From contig CM076148.1 in NCBI GenBank assembly GCA_038025085.1, positions 20,006,501 through 20,070,500 on the forward strand: a DNA stretch of 64,000 nucleotides, read 5' to 3'. Below the pieces are notes generated by a model, which had not been told where the DNA came from, did no database searches, and saw only the letters and a list, made by a program, of their open reading frames with translations. The position numbers and the translations under genes are program-made. Positions 11,831-22,690 of the stretch are shown piece by piece. Each line of letters begins with the position of its first letter. Within the stretch, counting starts at the first letter, position 1. The DNA comes from Tetragonia tetragonoides (lineage: Eukaryota > Streptophyta > Magnoliopsida > Caryophyllales > Aizoaceae).

Positions 11831-12367
11831 CTGAATCAAAAAAAAAAAAAAAAAAAAAATTATCACATTCTGACACAAATTGATACCTAAAATGAACAGC
11901 AAACTACCTTACTTAAGACCTCTCCCACCAAGAAAAAAAAAATTAAAAAAAAAAATTAGAAGAATAACAAAGGGCCTTACTTTAAAGGGTTCCAAAATTA
12001 AGCCTTGATTACTAGGGAGCTAAATTCAGGCTAAAAAACCATAACATTATGAATTCAGACAGATCAGAATTGGTTCTTAAATCAAAACTACCATTTAAAC
12101 ATGCAATTCGAAATTGAAAGTGCAAAAATTTTCAGAATAACCATAAAACATTTAAACTTCAAGCATTTTCTAGCACACTTTTTATTTATTTTTTTATTTT
12201 TATTTTTATTTTTATTTTTATTTTATCACGTTTTAGGATACTGTTAACTGCAGACAAAACTAGTAACAATTTGCAATTAAATGATCAATCTCAGATACCC
12301 AAAAAGAATGATCATAAAAATTAAAAAAAAAACATAAAGTGAGAAACTAAATTAAAAACAAGAGTAC
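11831..12367 (-). other. probable 5'-UTR intron of the ABCC gene
   Basis: On the minus strand a donor AAG|GTACTC lies at 12367 and an acceptor TTCAG|GTTGATT at 11831, preceded by a long T run on the gene strand. Removing it joins a leader exon (about 12680-12368) to the 78 nt before the ATG. The intron holds a TTTTTA-type low-complexity stretch at 12181-12221. This is inference from splice signals only. Confidence 0.5.
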
Positions 12368-12710
12368 CTTCAAATGCAGTGATACTGAAACAGGAACTGT
12401 AATTGATTTTGATACTCAATTGGAAAGAAATGCCATAAATATTCCAGTAGCATGGCCATTAACAGTGGAAGTTGGCAATTCATATACTGTATGCAATAAG
12501 TAGAAAAGAAAGCGGGAAGAATATTGTCAGTAGTGATGACACAAAGACAACAAACAAGAGAGAGAATTGCAAGCGTTGACATTGCTGACAAATGTGATAT
12601 AACTCCCTAGCCACTTTGGTTGATTGAGAGAGAAAAGAGAAGTGAGCCCAAGCTTTTAATTAAAATTAATTGAAGGACTGGACCATAATCACATTTTGAT
12701 TTATTGCGCA

Positions 12711-12718
12711 ATTTATAA
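12711..12718 (-). promoter_or_regulatory. candidate TATA box of the ABCC gene
   Basis: Read on the minus strand, CCTTATAAATTGCG lies about 340 bp upstream of the leader donor, which would place transcription start near 12680. A CT-rich leader (12610-12650) follows, as is common in plant 5' UTRs. No experimental support is possible here. Confidence 0.4.
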
Positions 12719-12786
12719 GGGGAGCCCATTAGGTAGTTGTGTAATTGTGTATTGAAATTTGAAACGGGTATGACTCCAAGTATTTC

Positions 12787-13494
12787 TAGATAATGTAATT
12801 ATTAGGAAATTAATATTGTAAATACTTTATATTAGTAATGATATCCGTGCGATGTACGGGTTAAGTTATATATTTTTATTATATTCTTTGTTATTTTATT
12901 CTTCAATATTATATATTTTAAAATATATTTACACTAATTAAATTTGGATATGATCTTACATGTTAAGATTAAACATATTGTAAATGCATTTCATTTTGAA
13001 GTATTTTCCGATGCGAATACGATGGTAAAAATATTTATTTTTTTGAAGATGTGTAGAAGATTACATTTGCTTTTGATCTTTCGACAAAGATTAAGCTATA
13101 ACACTTATAAAACTCTAGTTATTCATCACAAGTCAAACTCTCAATTTTATTTTTTTTAAAAATTATTCTAATAATACATTTAATGATGTGGCATGGCTCA
13201 AAACTCACGAAATATGCCAGCTTTATATATATAAAGAAGATGGTTTCCTTATTAGCTTAGGCTTCTATCTAGGCCCATTATCTGTAACCTAGTCTGTAAT
13301 CCCTCAGTATATATTCATAATGATATACAGTAAACCCTGAAGGGGAATTTATACTGATATACAGTATCATTATGAATATATACTGAGGGATTACAGACTA
13401 GGTTACAGATAATGGGCCTACATACAAGCCTAAGCTAATAAGGAAACCATATAAAGTATTTACAATATTAATTTCCTAATAATTACATTATCTA
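12787..13494. mobile_element. hairpin (foldback) MITE, interrupted by a Helitron
   Basis: The two arms are near-perfect inverted repeats of about 128 bp. The left arm is 12787-12831 plus 13241-13323, and the right arm is 13366-13494, with a loop of about 40 bp. Without the 409-bp insertion the element is about 299 bp. The ends read TA|GATAATGTAATTATTAGG on both sides, consistent with a TA target duplication, but the superfamily is not certain. It lies just upstream of the putative ABCC promoter. Confidence 0.85.
12832..13240 (-). mobile_element. non-autonomous Helitron inside the hairpin MITE
   Basis: The intact right arm of the MITE shows the empty site, so both borders are known to the base. 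On the minus strand the insert begins with TC (TCTTCTTTATAT) and ends with CTAA. It sits between A and T, as Helitrons do. About 13 bases before the end is the hairpin CCCGTACATCGCACGG. There is no target duplication. There is no coding capacity (409 bp). Confidence 0.9.
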
Positions 13495-13529
13495 TCGTTT
13501 CTTACTTCACTTTGTGGCTGTGTGAGACA

Positions 13530-13595
13530 TGGGTTCTTGTTCATCATCCTCCGTTATTAGTAGTATACAAAAAAAATTTAATCATATCATATCAT
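13530..13595 (-). mobile_element. Helitron fragment related to the 30170 copy
   Basis: GGGTTCTTGTTCATCATCC and the following CCGTTATTAG..AAAAAATTTAAT match the subterminal part of the Helitron at 30170-30540. The terminal hairpin is replaced by unrelated sequence, so this is a broken relic. Confidence 0.45.
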
Positions 13596-13669
13596 TTTCA
13601 GTTATTCGGCGCCTAGTTAAATAATATGTTAATAAGTTCTTAAATAAAAGAGATTGATTGATATTGATT

Positions 13670-14551
13670 TGTTTTTTTTTAGGAAATAAGATGAGATTTT
13701 ATTACTTCCAAAAGATAAAGCAATGAAGTACAAGGCAGTCAAGCTGCACCCTAACAACACATCATAACACTCTACCATCTGTTTTAACCAATAAACAACA
13801 TGAAAACTGGAAAAACAGAGAGAATAAGTCACCTATTACAAACGACACAATACACATAAAAACTCATGGCAGATACTTTAAGTGCTGTAAGAAGTAGTCC
13901 CTGATCTTCTGGTTACTAGCAGCAACGCCTCTTGTGTATACATCATACACTAATTGTTTGGCAATGCTTGTGGTCTGTTGCACTCTATCTTGAAATATTC
14001 TGCCATTTCTTTCTCTCCACACAGCGTAAGCTACAGCTGAAAAAACTGCAGCAAACACGCGAGCTCGAGTCTGTCTTCCCTTTGCAATATTTCAGGCCTG
14101 TAGCAGAAACTCCTCCCAATGGGTTGCTGTCATAGTCAGATGTAGCCAGTTCAGCATTTTGCTCCACAGGTGCTGAGTGAATTCAGAGTCAAAGAATATA
14201 TGTGAAAAGTTTTCCTCTTCTTTCTTGCACAGGACACAAAAGCTAGGTCCTTGAATGCCAATTTTCTGAAGATTTTGCCATGTAGGCAATCTTTTCAGGA
14301 TGCAAAGCCATAAAATGAATTTTCCTTTAGGAAAAGATAAAAAACACCAAACCAGAGATGACCAATTCTTCTTTTCAGATACAGGGAGCAAGAACTTGTA
14401 CACAACCCCCATTTTGTATTTAGAAGCATTCTGGTTAAAAACACTATCAGCGAGTTCATTCCTCAACTCAAATATTTTCTACACTAACCATGAAGCTTGA
14501 GTAGGTTTAGTAACAGACCAGAATGGAAATTCATCGATTGATATTATCAGC
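13670..14551 (-). mobile_element. 5'-truncated LINE with target-site duplication
   Basis: The minus strand encodes the L1 tail: LCILKRLPTWQNLQKIG, then CVLCKKEEENFSHIFF (the zinc-binding region), then AVWRERNGRIFQ. Near 13866 the frame ends. An A10 tail follows at 13680-13671. Exact 14-bp repeats gattgatattgatt flank it (13656-13669 and 14552-14565). It sits inside the old Tat LTR and is younger than it. A frame change near 14092 means it is dead. Confidence 0.85.
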
Positions 14552-15475
14552 GATTGATATTGATTATTACATGATTAAGGGATTATTGAACAAATGACTC
14601 GCCGCCAATTTTTAAGGAAACAATTGGAAACTATCAAAGTGCTCCCAATTCCTATTGGAAATTATGACTCATATAACCCAAAGGCCAAAGTTTGAGTTCG
14701 AGGGTGTGAGTACGAAAAAACAAAACGAATCTCATCTAAATCGCCCGTAATAACGGCCTCTACTAATCCTATCCATGTTGATTCTTAATTCACATAACAA
14801 GGTTCCAAACAATCCGGTCGTCCAAGATCCTAATAAATTAACTAGGTGAGTTGAACAAACCAAATTGTTATAAAGTTATTGCTTTGCACATGATTACCCC
14901 ATTGCATGATTTGATTAATAGAACACAACCAAAATAATAGAAATATGTTCCCCAACCTCATTGTGCTAGCTTAACGCGCCAATTGCAGTTTTGCATGAAT
15001 AAATGATTTAGTAACTTCAATGGAAGTAAACTAAAAGATATAAACTCTAATTACATGTTAGTATGCTAATTGGATTGACTAATCATGCAAAACATGCAAG
15101 AAAATAGGATATCTACACTAAACATGTTAAAATATGAAAAAACTAGAAATCAAACTAAAAAGTATGAAAATCATGTAACGATAATATTCAAACTAACCTA
15201 TGCATGATAATCATGAAAATAATAACTTAATTAATTCAAACATAATAAACTAAATAAAACAATTAAAACATGCAAAGAATATATAGGATCATAATATAAA
15301 TAAAACATAATTTCAAAATAGATTTAAGAGTTGAAAGATGAGCCCTCGGGTTGAACTTTGATTGTACTAGAACTGAATAATGGCTCTTGATGTTGGACTT
15401 GATCTTGGAATGAGACGTGTTCTTGATTAGGGTTTGAAGATGGCTTTGATTTATGTGATTAGGGTGGAATGGAAG

Positions 15476-15478
<3 letters not shown>

Positions 15479-15531
<53 letters not shown>
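15479..15531. repeat. GA microsatellite
   Basis: About 25 uninterrupted GA units lie in the solo LTR, about 65 bp downstream of its TATA box in the LTR sense. Confidence 0.9.
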
Positions 15532-15533
<2 letters not shown>

Positions 15534-16090
15534 CGGATTTTCTTGAGTTGAATCTCGTAATAATGAGTTCTGGCCCCGTAAAACTGAGTTTATAGGGGTA
15601 TTTATAGGGATTGGGCCAAAATAGAGGTCAAATTAGGGGTTTCCGGGGCAAAAAGGTGCCCAGCGCCCCCTGGAGCTCCACCCCATCGGCCTCGACAATG
15701 CTGCATGAGCTCTGGCGGCTACCGCTGGGGCCCCACCGGCACACCGTTGGGGCTCAGCGGCACACCACTGGGCCCAGTGGCCCGTTTCACGGGCTCCGCT
15801 CCGACAAAAACGCCGCTGGAGCGCTCGTTTGAGCTCTGATTGGCCTGATTCTTGATGCGTTGGATTCCTTGTTCAAATGGAATTCTTTTGACATACTGTG
15901 GGCTCATATAGAACAAGTATCTTATGAGAAACACTAGAGAGGTATCCGTTTCAGCGCATTAATCAATCATCGGATCGTATCTCCTTCGTTCATTATGTTC
16001 ATTATAGGTTATTATCATTGGGCATTGAAAAAGGGGAGGACACATTAGGGTGTCTACATCAGGCCGTGCTCGTGCGTTCCATGCCTAGGC

Positions 16091-18318
16091 TTTTTCGTCT
16101 TCAAAAGATCGAAAAACCGATGTTGAAATTATTATTTTCAATGAATTTGTCTTAAAAAAATGATTATTTACAACGCACGCTCACGAATTGGGACAAGGGA
16201 GTGGTCCAAACGAAAGGTTTTGTTTATAAAATTATTATTAAAATAAACTAAACTCATCGGAGAGCTAGACTGGAGAGTTTCACATTTTTATCTTTCTATT
16301 TGATAATTAAACAAAAATCCTCAAATGAGGAAAATAAAACTGTATTTGTGCAAGTCTTGACAGATCTTCAAAAAATCATAACTACGTCTAGGAGTAAATA
16401 AATGCAGTGATTCCAAAGCCTAATGTGTGTTATTTTTAGTCCTCTTTCTACTGTAAAAATGTCAAGAAGATACAATTCTTTAGTATAACGTTATCACCAA
16501 ATTACGAGCTTCTCAAAATTAAAAACAGAATTGCAATTTTTTGATTTACCTGAGATTAATTACAAAGATTTAGTGTCCAAATATTTACACACACTCAACA
16601 AGGTTTTTTGGTGATTATGTATGAAATTTATCGCGAATTATAGAGGAGTTTAAGACAATTAACGAAATTAAACAAATTTCCAGCACTCCGTTCATTAGTT
16701 TATTGTTGACAGAAACATGTCCTAGTTGACAGATTAGTGCTCAGTTTTGTTTATTTCATTAAAAATGCTTTTTAAGTCCAAATCGAGTCATTCCACAGTG
16801 TATAATGGTCCAAATTGGGTCTAGTATCCATTCCAATACATTTTTCGCATTGAGGTGACGTTAGTCACCATGTTATTTACAGATTGTTGAAGGTTATAAA
16901 TTCTGGACACTAGCTCGCTTATCTATTTTTAATATTTTTTATACTTGTTATAACTTTATCAAATATTGGCAGGGTCAAGTATATACATAAATGAGTAGTA
17001 TGAAAAATTATGAAAAAATAGTAACTATAAGTGAGGTAAATAGGTGATTATTAAGCAAGTTAAAATACGTCTAAATGTCCAAGCTGTCCAGCATGACCGT
17101 GTCACTAAATAAATCATAGTAAATTCATTACTTGTCCAAAATGTTCAATATCTGTCTCTCTAAAAACATGGGTATGTCCTTTACAAATTGCCAAGAAATA
17201 GCTTATATCCAAATCGTTCATTTACACACGTTATAGCTCATTTTATCTTTAAAGGTCAGATCTAGATACTTCAACTTCCAATCATTATAGATAATGTTTT
17301 ACCCGTAGATCTTGATGGAATTTATGTCATTTTAAAGATAACAAGTTAAAGTTTTATGTAGAGTTAATTTCACTCATATCTAACTATTGGATCGTCCAGA
17401 AAGTGTAAACTAAGTTGATATTACGAAACTGTCAAAAATCCGAGATTATTACAACAACTAATTAATGCTCCTCTAAGGCCATTATTTCGTTTGATATGCA
17501 ATATGAACATTTTTTAGCATTTTGATGAAGAATATGACAAAGTGGTGAGTATAATAACACAAATAAAAAAACACAAAATTAGCACTCTCTCATTCTCGCC
17601 GATTTTTCATTTTTATCTTGTAATTAACGTTTAAACCCTCGATGAAGGTTGATCCTATTAGTTTATTGGCCGAGTGAAAAATGGTTTAACTCGGGTTGAA
17701 TCATTCCATATCACAACACACCAATGAGTTGGTTTATAGTTAGTATAAGTTAGATTAGTAGATGAAATTACATAATGAGTAAGAATGGGAGATGATTTAC
17801 ACAAATATCAAAAAAATGAAAAGGGGATGAATAAAAATTACAAAGAAGAAAAAGAGTTTTACCTTTTGGTAGATGTGGTTGATCTTGATTCTTCAATGGT
17901 GAAGGATTGAGAGATTTTTTCTTTGTTTTCTTTTTTTTTTTTACTAGAATTTCTACTAAGTATATTTTTTCTAGCTACTAAGGGTTTTTTGTTTTGGTTG
18001 CAAATTGCTAAGAGATGAGAATATGAGTGTATAGTGGTTTTTACTAAAGAAAAGGTCCACCTTTATGTGGATTGTGAAGGGGGTATTTATAGGGGAAAAG
18101 GGTGGGTTTTTGGGTTGCTAAAAAGAAAAAATTAAAAGAAAACTGATTCTTGTAAAATAATTAAATAAATGATGAAAAATATGAAAATAGAGGCTAATAT
18201 AGGGGGGGAATAAACCTAAGCTATAATATGTCTAGATAAGGAGACAAAGAAATATACTTTGGGATTTAGGAGAATAAATTGGATATGGGTGGGATTTTAG
18301 GGGAATAAAATAAAAGGA

Positions 18319-18386
<68 letters not shown>

Positions 18387-18758
18387 AGGAAAAAATCAGT
18401 TTTGTTAGTCATTACTTGTGGAAGGGGTGGATTTTGTTTTTATTTTTTATTTTTTTGTGTGGGGCCCACGTGAGAGAGAAATCAAATTTTTGTTTGTTTC
18501 GAATTATTTTTTTTATTGTTTCTCTCTCCTTTGTTGTGGCCTTGTGGGTTTTGCTTTGGGGTTCTAGAGAAATAATAAAACAATTTGGTTAATGCTTAGA
18601 GATACGTAACTTTGACATTAAAGTGATCCCTACTAAAATATCCAAAAAAAATCACAATTTATTTTGTTATAATTTTATTAAAAAGAAAACTAATGGCTAA
18701 AGAACAATACTAGTGACAAGACTCAACCAAAAAGAGAGTCAAAATTTCGGCATCTACA
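16091..18758 (-). repeat. element 2, 3' LTR (truncated at its outer end)
   Basis: It matches the 5' LTR from cgtcttcaaaagatcgaaaa (16091 versus about 28922) to the inner edge ...atctaca at 18758. The outer 1.37 kb present in the 5' LTR is missing. Its truncated edge lies 32 bp from the end of the old solo LTR. A TATA box is read on the minus strand as CCCCTATAAATACCCC near 18087. The GA array is 18319-18382. It provides the empty site for the Helitron in the other LTR. Confidence 0.85.
18319..18382. repeat. GA microsatellite in the 3' LTR of element 2
   Basis: About 32 GA units. The sister LTR has a GA array at the same place (about 31528-31580), so the array predates insertion or lies in the family consensus. 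It is about 230 bp upstream of the LTR TATA box. Confidence 0.9.
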
Positions 18759-18771
18759 TGCCCCTCATTGG
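18759..18771 (-). other. polypurine tract of element 2
   Basis: On the minus strand CCAATGAGGGGCA directly precedes the LTR start TGTAGATGCC. This is the expected place for plus-strand priming of reverse transcription. It sets the element's sense as minus, in agreement with gag. Confidence 0.6.
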
Positions 18772-18899
18772 TCGAGTTTCAACGAAGCGAAGACCAATGA
18801 TCAAAAGGACGCTAAATTTTGACTAAGGATAAATCGATCTTTGGCATAGCTATACTAAGACGTAGACGTTACTAGTGCGACTATCTAGAGTCTTAGTAA

Positions 18900-19136
18900 G
18901 TCACTGTTAACTGATCAAATAAGTCTGTGCGTAGCTATTAAAAGCCTTAGCTAGTAGGTCGATGTGTAACTGATTAAACAGTCTTAACCAAGTCACTATG
19001 TGCGTAGCAATTAAGAGCCTTAGCTAATAGGTCGTGGTGTAATTGATTAAGCAGTCTAAACCAAATGTCTATGCGAGCCATTAAAAGCTTTAGCTAGTAA
19101 GTCGCGGTGTAAGTAACTGTCCAAACAATCTTAATC

Positions 19137-19140
<4 letters not shown>
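18900..19140. repeat. tandem repeat, about 70-75 bp unit, three copies
   Basis: The block gcgtagctattaaaagccttagctagtaggtcg recurs, diverged, at about 18930, 19004 and 19072 (I compared it by eye). It lies just inside the 3' LTR, the same place as the 66-bp repeats of element 1. A 40-A run follows at 19141-19180. Confidence 0.75.
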
Positions 19141-19185
<45 letters not shown>

Positions 19186-19740
19186 GTGCAGAAAATTCGC
19201 GCAGTTCTTGTGAAACGTAACAGAATAAATACGTAAAAAAATTTGGCGTAGCTATTAAAGCCGTAACTGAGAGACCCCTCTTTTTTTATTTTAGCTAGAA
19301 ATATTCATATCGCTTCTCTTTTTTTTTCGTTTTTTTTAACAGTTCTTTCATTAGGATTTTTTTTTAATGCAACATGAGAAAATCACTAACCATAATCTTT
19401 CTTCTTTTTTTCGAAAAGTCTCTCTAGTGCTCAAAATTCATTTTCAACACAAAATTTTGAAATTTGTACAAGAGATTTATCACACTAACTAACCATTCAT
19501 TTTGAATTTATGCATGGGAACATATTGCCACAAAAGGAGGAATGCATGCTTGATTTTTTTGGAATGGTAGTAATGGGGGTGTAAGTGGGTGGGAGGATGA
19601 ACAGTGTAAGTGGGTGGGAGGATGAACACTCCACAAATCTTTCTTTAAATGGTGTTGATGGTAAGAGAAAAGCAAATCACTTACATTCTTCATCTTCATC
19701 CTAATTTCTCTATTTTCCTAGTCAAAATCCAAGTAAGAAG
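19141..19740. other. low-complexity leader of the antisense gene
   Basis: It contains A40 (19141-19180) and several T runs. A 25-bp tandem duplication (gtaagtgggtgggaggatga...) lies at about 19578-19627. No clear TATA box was seen upstream of 19744. Confidence 0.4.
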
Positions 19741-19743
19741 AAA

Positions 19744-21214
19744 ATGTCTCCAAGTGATGATATTGATGAAAGTTTCCAAAAAATGCTTAGAACCTTTGTC
19801 CAAAATGCAAAACCCATAGAAACTAACCCTTCTTCCTCCTTCCTCAACTCTCTTCTTCATTTCATTAAGTTTCCCAAAGATTGGAACCTTATAAGGTCAT
19901 CTCTCAAATATTGGGATGAAAGTCTTCATCGTTTTAGATTTGGGGAAAATGAGATGTATCCCTTGTAGAAAAAGTGGAAGAACTTCTAGGGTTAAATAAT
20001 AAAGGAATTCTTGTTACCCCAAGCACAAATCTATGTCATAATAACCACCTAAGTGACTTTTTGGGTTTACCTACCTCCATTACTAAATACTATCTCTTAA
20101 GTGATAGTATTCTCCTATTTAGCCTTGTAGATAGGTTCAAAAACAATAATCCCTTTTTTCAAATGAGTGGTGAAGTAACTTATATGGAAGTTAAGCTTAA
20201 CATAAGCATTTTAGTTATGTTAGGTCTCTTTCTTTTGAGAAGGGAAAATACTATGTGTAGTGCAAGGTGTATTGATCTTGTTGGACATATTAGTTTGGGT
20301 GGAAGGCTAGGTCCTCTTCTCCTTGGGGAGACCTTGTTGGGTCTTGATAAGTTGAAAGACAACCCCAACTCCTTCATGATGGTTGTCCTCTTGTTTTACA
20401 CATTTGGTTATGTGAAAAATTCAAACTTATAAACCTTCCAGGATCCATTTTCAAACCTAATGAGATTCAAGAAAGAAGCAAATCCTCACTTTATAAAATT
20501 CATGAGGTGAGTGGGATTTGGGATGATGTTTTTTGTGGTGAAATTGAGTGGGTACAACATTTTCTAAAACTCGGCAAGGTAGTATACTCAACTGAGGGCT
20601 ACAAAGGAGTTCTCCTCCCTAATATAACTCATATCACATTTTATCATCCTTGGAGGTGCCTCCGTCAAATGGGTTATAGACAAGTCCTTCTCAATCTCCC
20701 AACAAAAACTTGTTATTCTAAGCCAGTGGGTCATTCCGTTTTTTGGCACATGGCATATATTTGGAGTCACCAACTAACATTAGAAGCTTCCCCGGTCCTT
20801 GAAGATGATATTCCCGAAGCCAAGTACCGAGCATGGTTGCTTGATAATTTGTCGAAGTCGAGAAAACTCAAAAATGGTGAAAATGAGCAAACGGGCCGAC
20901 TTGGGCCTGTTGAAGGGAGATATGGGCTTGTTTGGCCCACTGGTGGGCCCTGGCAGGATGGGCCCGAGGCTGCTGGTGGGTCGGGTAGTCGGGCTGATGG
21001 GTCGGGTAGTCGGGCTGATGGGTCGGATAGTCTGGCTGGGCGGTCAAGCGGGCTGCAGGAAGGTGTGGTTGATGAATTCGGGCCTGACGGGCTGCTACTT
21101 GGAAAAAAAGAGAGGTGGACTGGTGAAAGGGGATTGAGCGTGATGAGGAGAGAGAAGGAGATGGACTACGAGGAAGTTTGGGCTGAGAGTAAAAAGAAAA
21201 GAGAAGGGGTCTGA
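19744..21214 (+). pseudogene. antisense DUF7745 / plant-mobile-domain-like gene of element 2
   Basis: Frame segments are 19744-19968, 19974-20432 and 20507-21214. The first has SLKYWDESLHRFRFGENEMY, matching the block WDDKLHVFRFGYNELCP of the element 1 gene at 45845. Later segments have LGETLLGLDKLK (compare LGETLMCLDRKK) and a region with YHPWRCLRQMGY. The C-terminus is glycine/arginine-rich, with a 21-bp repeat near 20978-21040. Stops and frame changes at about 19966 and 20430 break it, although one of these could be an intron. It lies between integrase and the 3' LTR, opposite in strand to gag. Its function is unknown; the domain assignment is by similarity to the better preserved copy. 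Confidence 0.65.
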
Positions 21215-22027
21215 TGGATTGTGTTGGGTGATAGGGTATGTGGGCTGATTGGGGAGTTTGGGTTGGAGGAGTCTAAAAAAAAAAGGCTGATGATGGAGTT
21301 TGGACTGTGGAATTAGTGGGTTGGGGTTGGGTAGACTTAGCTTTGTTGTTTTGTTTTTATTGTTTTTATTGTTTTTTTTTTTTTTTTTTTTTGTTTTTTT
21401 TGTTGTTTTCCTTTTTTTTTTTTTTTTTTTTGTAGTACTACCCTTCTAAAAAAATTAGTGTATTAAGGCTCTGAGGTTGATGAGAGGAAAATGGAAGTTG
21501 TAATTTCCTATAATTTTTAATTTTGTAATGAAAGCCTAATTATTAAAAGGAAGATATTATTCGTAATGAAATTAGACCTCTCAACATATTTGAGTACCAA
21601 AAAAATATGATCATGATTATGAGTACATCGAAAATGATAAATAGATGCCTAAAACATTTAGATCACCAATTTAGAGTCCAAGTCCAATATTAATCACTTT
21701 TTTTTTTCATTGGCAGATAATTTAACCAAAAGAAATAAAATCCCTTCATATTTGTGAACTCTACTTTTTCTTTATCCTTTTTATTTTACCTCTCCTATTT
21801 CTATGCCACTCATTTCGATTTTTTTTATTCTAAATATCATTAATAAGCAAATAGAGCTTTATTTTGACCAAATCTTTATAGATTGCCTACGTATCTCAAA
21901 CTGAGAATCAGGTCGAGCGTAGTTCGAGTTTGCCCCGAGGGCCTTTGACTTTAACGACTTTTTTTTACGTCATCTTGAAATGAAACTAGTACATCAGTTG
22001 ACTATAAAATTTAAGCGTAAAACTTCT
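21215..22027. other. convergent spacer of element 2
   Basis: It lies between the 3' end of the antisense gene and the integrase end. It contains long T tracts at about 21370-21432 and AT-rich sequence. The 21890-21940 part, with gtcgagcgtagttcgagtttg, may be the end of the pol transcript. No gene. Confidence 0.5.
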
Positions 22028-22690
22028 TCAACTGATCCAGATTTGTGAAACTAGAGAATTCGTTCCCGTCAAGGTCTGCCAACTTGGGGTGAGCTCCTTA
22101 ACATAAAACGGGCCCGACCAATTAGGACGAAATTTGCCCCTAGGGTCATGCATAGGCGCCCTATTCTCTTTTAGTACCAGATCTCCGGTCTGAATGTCCC
22201 AGTCTCTTACCCTCTTCTTAAATGATCTGGCAATTCGACGCTGATAAGTCTGGATGTTATTGAGAGCTGCAAGTCTCCTTTCGTCAGTAAATGCCAGTTC
22301 TTTGTATCGAGCTCTATGCCATGATTCTTCTGAGATACCGCTCTCAGCAACGACTCTTAGTGACTCAACTTCAGTTTCAATGGGGAGTATTGGTTCCATA
22401 CCGTAAACTAGTGAGAAAGGAGTGGCCCCGTTTGGCGTACGGATCGATGATCTAAGACCCCAAAAAGCATAAGGAAGTTTCTCGGGCCATTCTATCGATT
22501 TTTCAATCGTTTTAGAGAGAATCGACTTGATCGTTTTATTGGCAGCTTCTGCGGCTCCGTTGGTTTGGGGTCTATACGGTCATTACCGGTGTTGCTTGAC
22601 CTTATATTTTTAGAGAGTGGCTTTCAGATCCCCCGCGAATTCCGAACCATTATCTGAGATCATTTCAAACGGAATGACTCCATCAGATAT
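22028..22690 (-). pseudogene. element 2 integrase, C-terminal part
   Basis: The frame 22399-22028 (minus) reads from MEPILPIETEVESLRVVAES to SFKKRVRDWDIQTGDLVLKE and a chromodomain-side PRGKFRPNWSGPFYV. Upstream, MISDNGSEFAG (about 22650) gives the second catalytic Asp region (SDNG). The block after it, with the catalytic Glu region, is recognisable only in broken frames. The first Asp region and the HHCC zinc finger are missing. The SDNG part is fused directly to the second gag. Confidence 0.7.

Larger units (their letters stand above)
13600..16058 (-). repeat. old Tat-family solo LTR, split by a LINE
   Basis: The stretch aligns by eye with the LTRs of the element at 40141-57047. Shared blocks include cggcgc and gttcttaaat (13600-13655), gccgccaatttttaaggaaa (14582 on), atctcatctaaatcgcccgt (14731 on) and the end attagggtgtctaca at 16044-16058. 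The orientation is the same: on the minus strand it begins TGTAGACACCC and has a TATA box (CCCTATAAATACCCC, about 15595-15610). The TGTAAGAACC edge is eroded. A GC-rich module lies at 15655-15830, and a GA microsatellite at 15479-15531. Confidence 0.7.

Noticed and set aside
18900..19140. CRISPR-like array
   Set aside because: Head-to-tail repeats without spacers in plant DNA; a tandem repeat of the retrotransposon.
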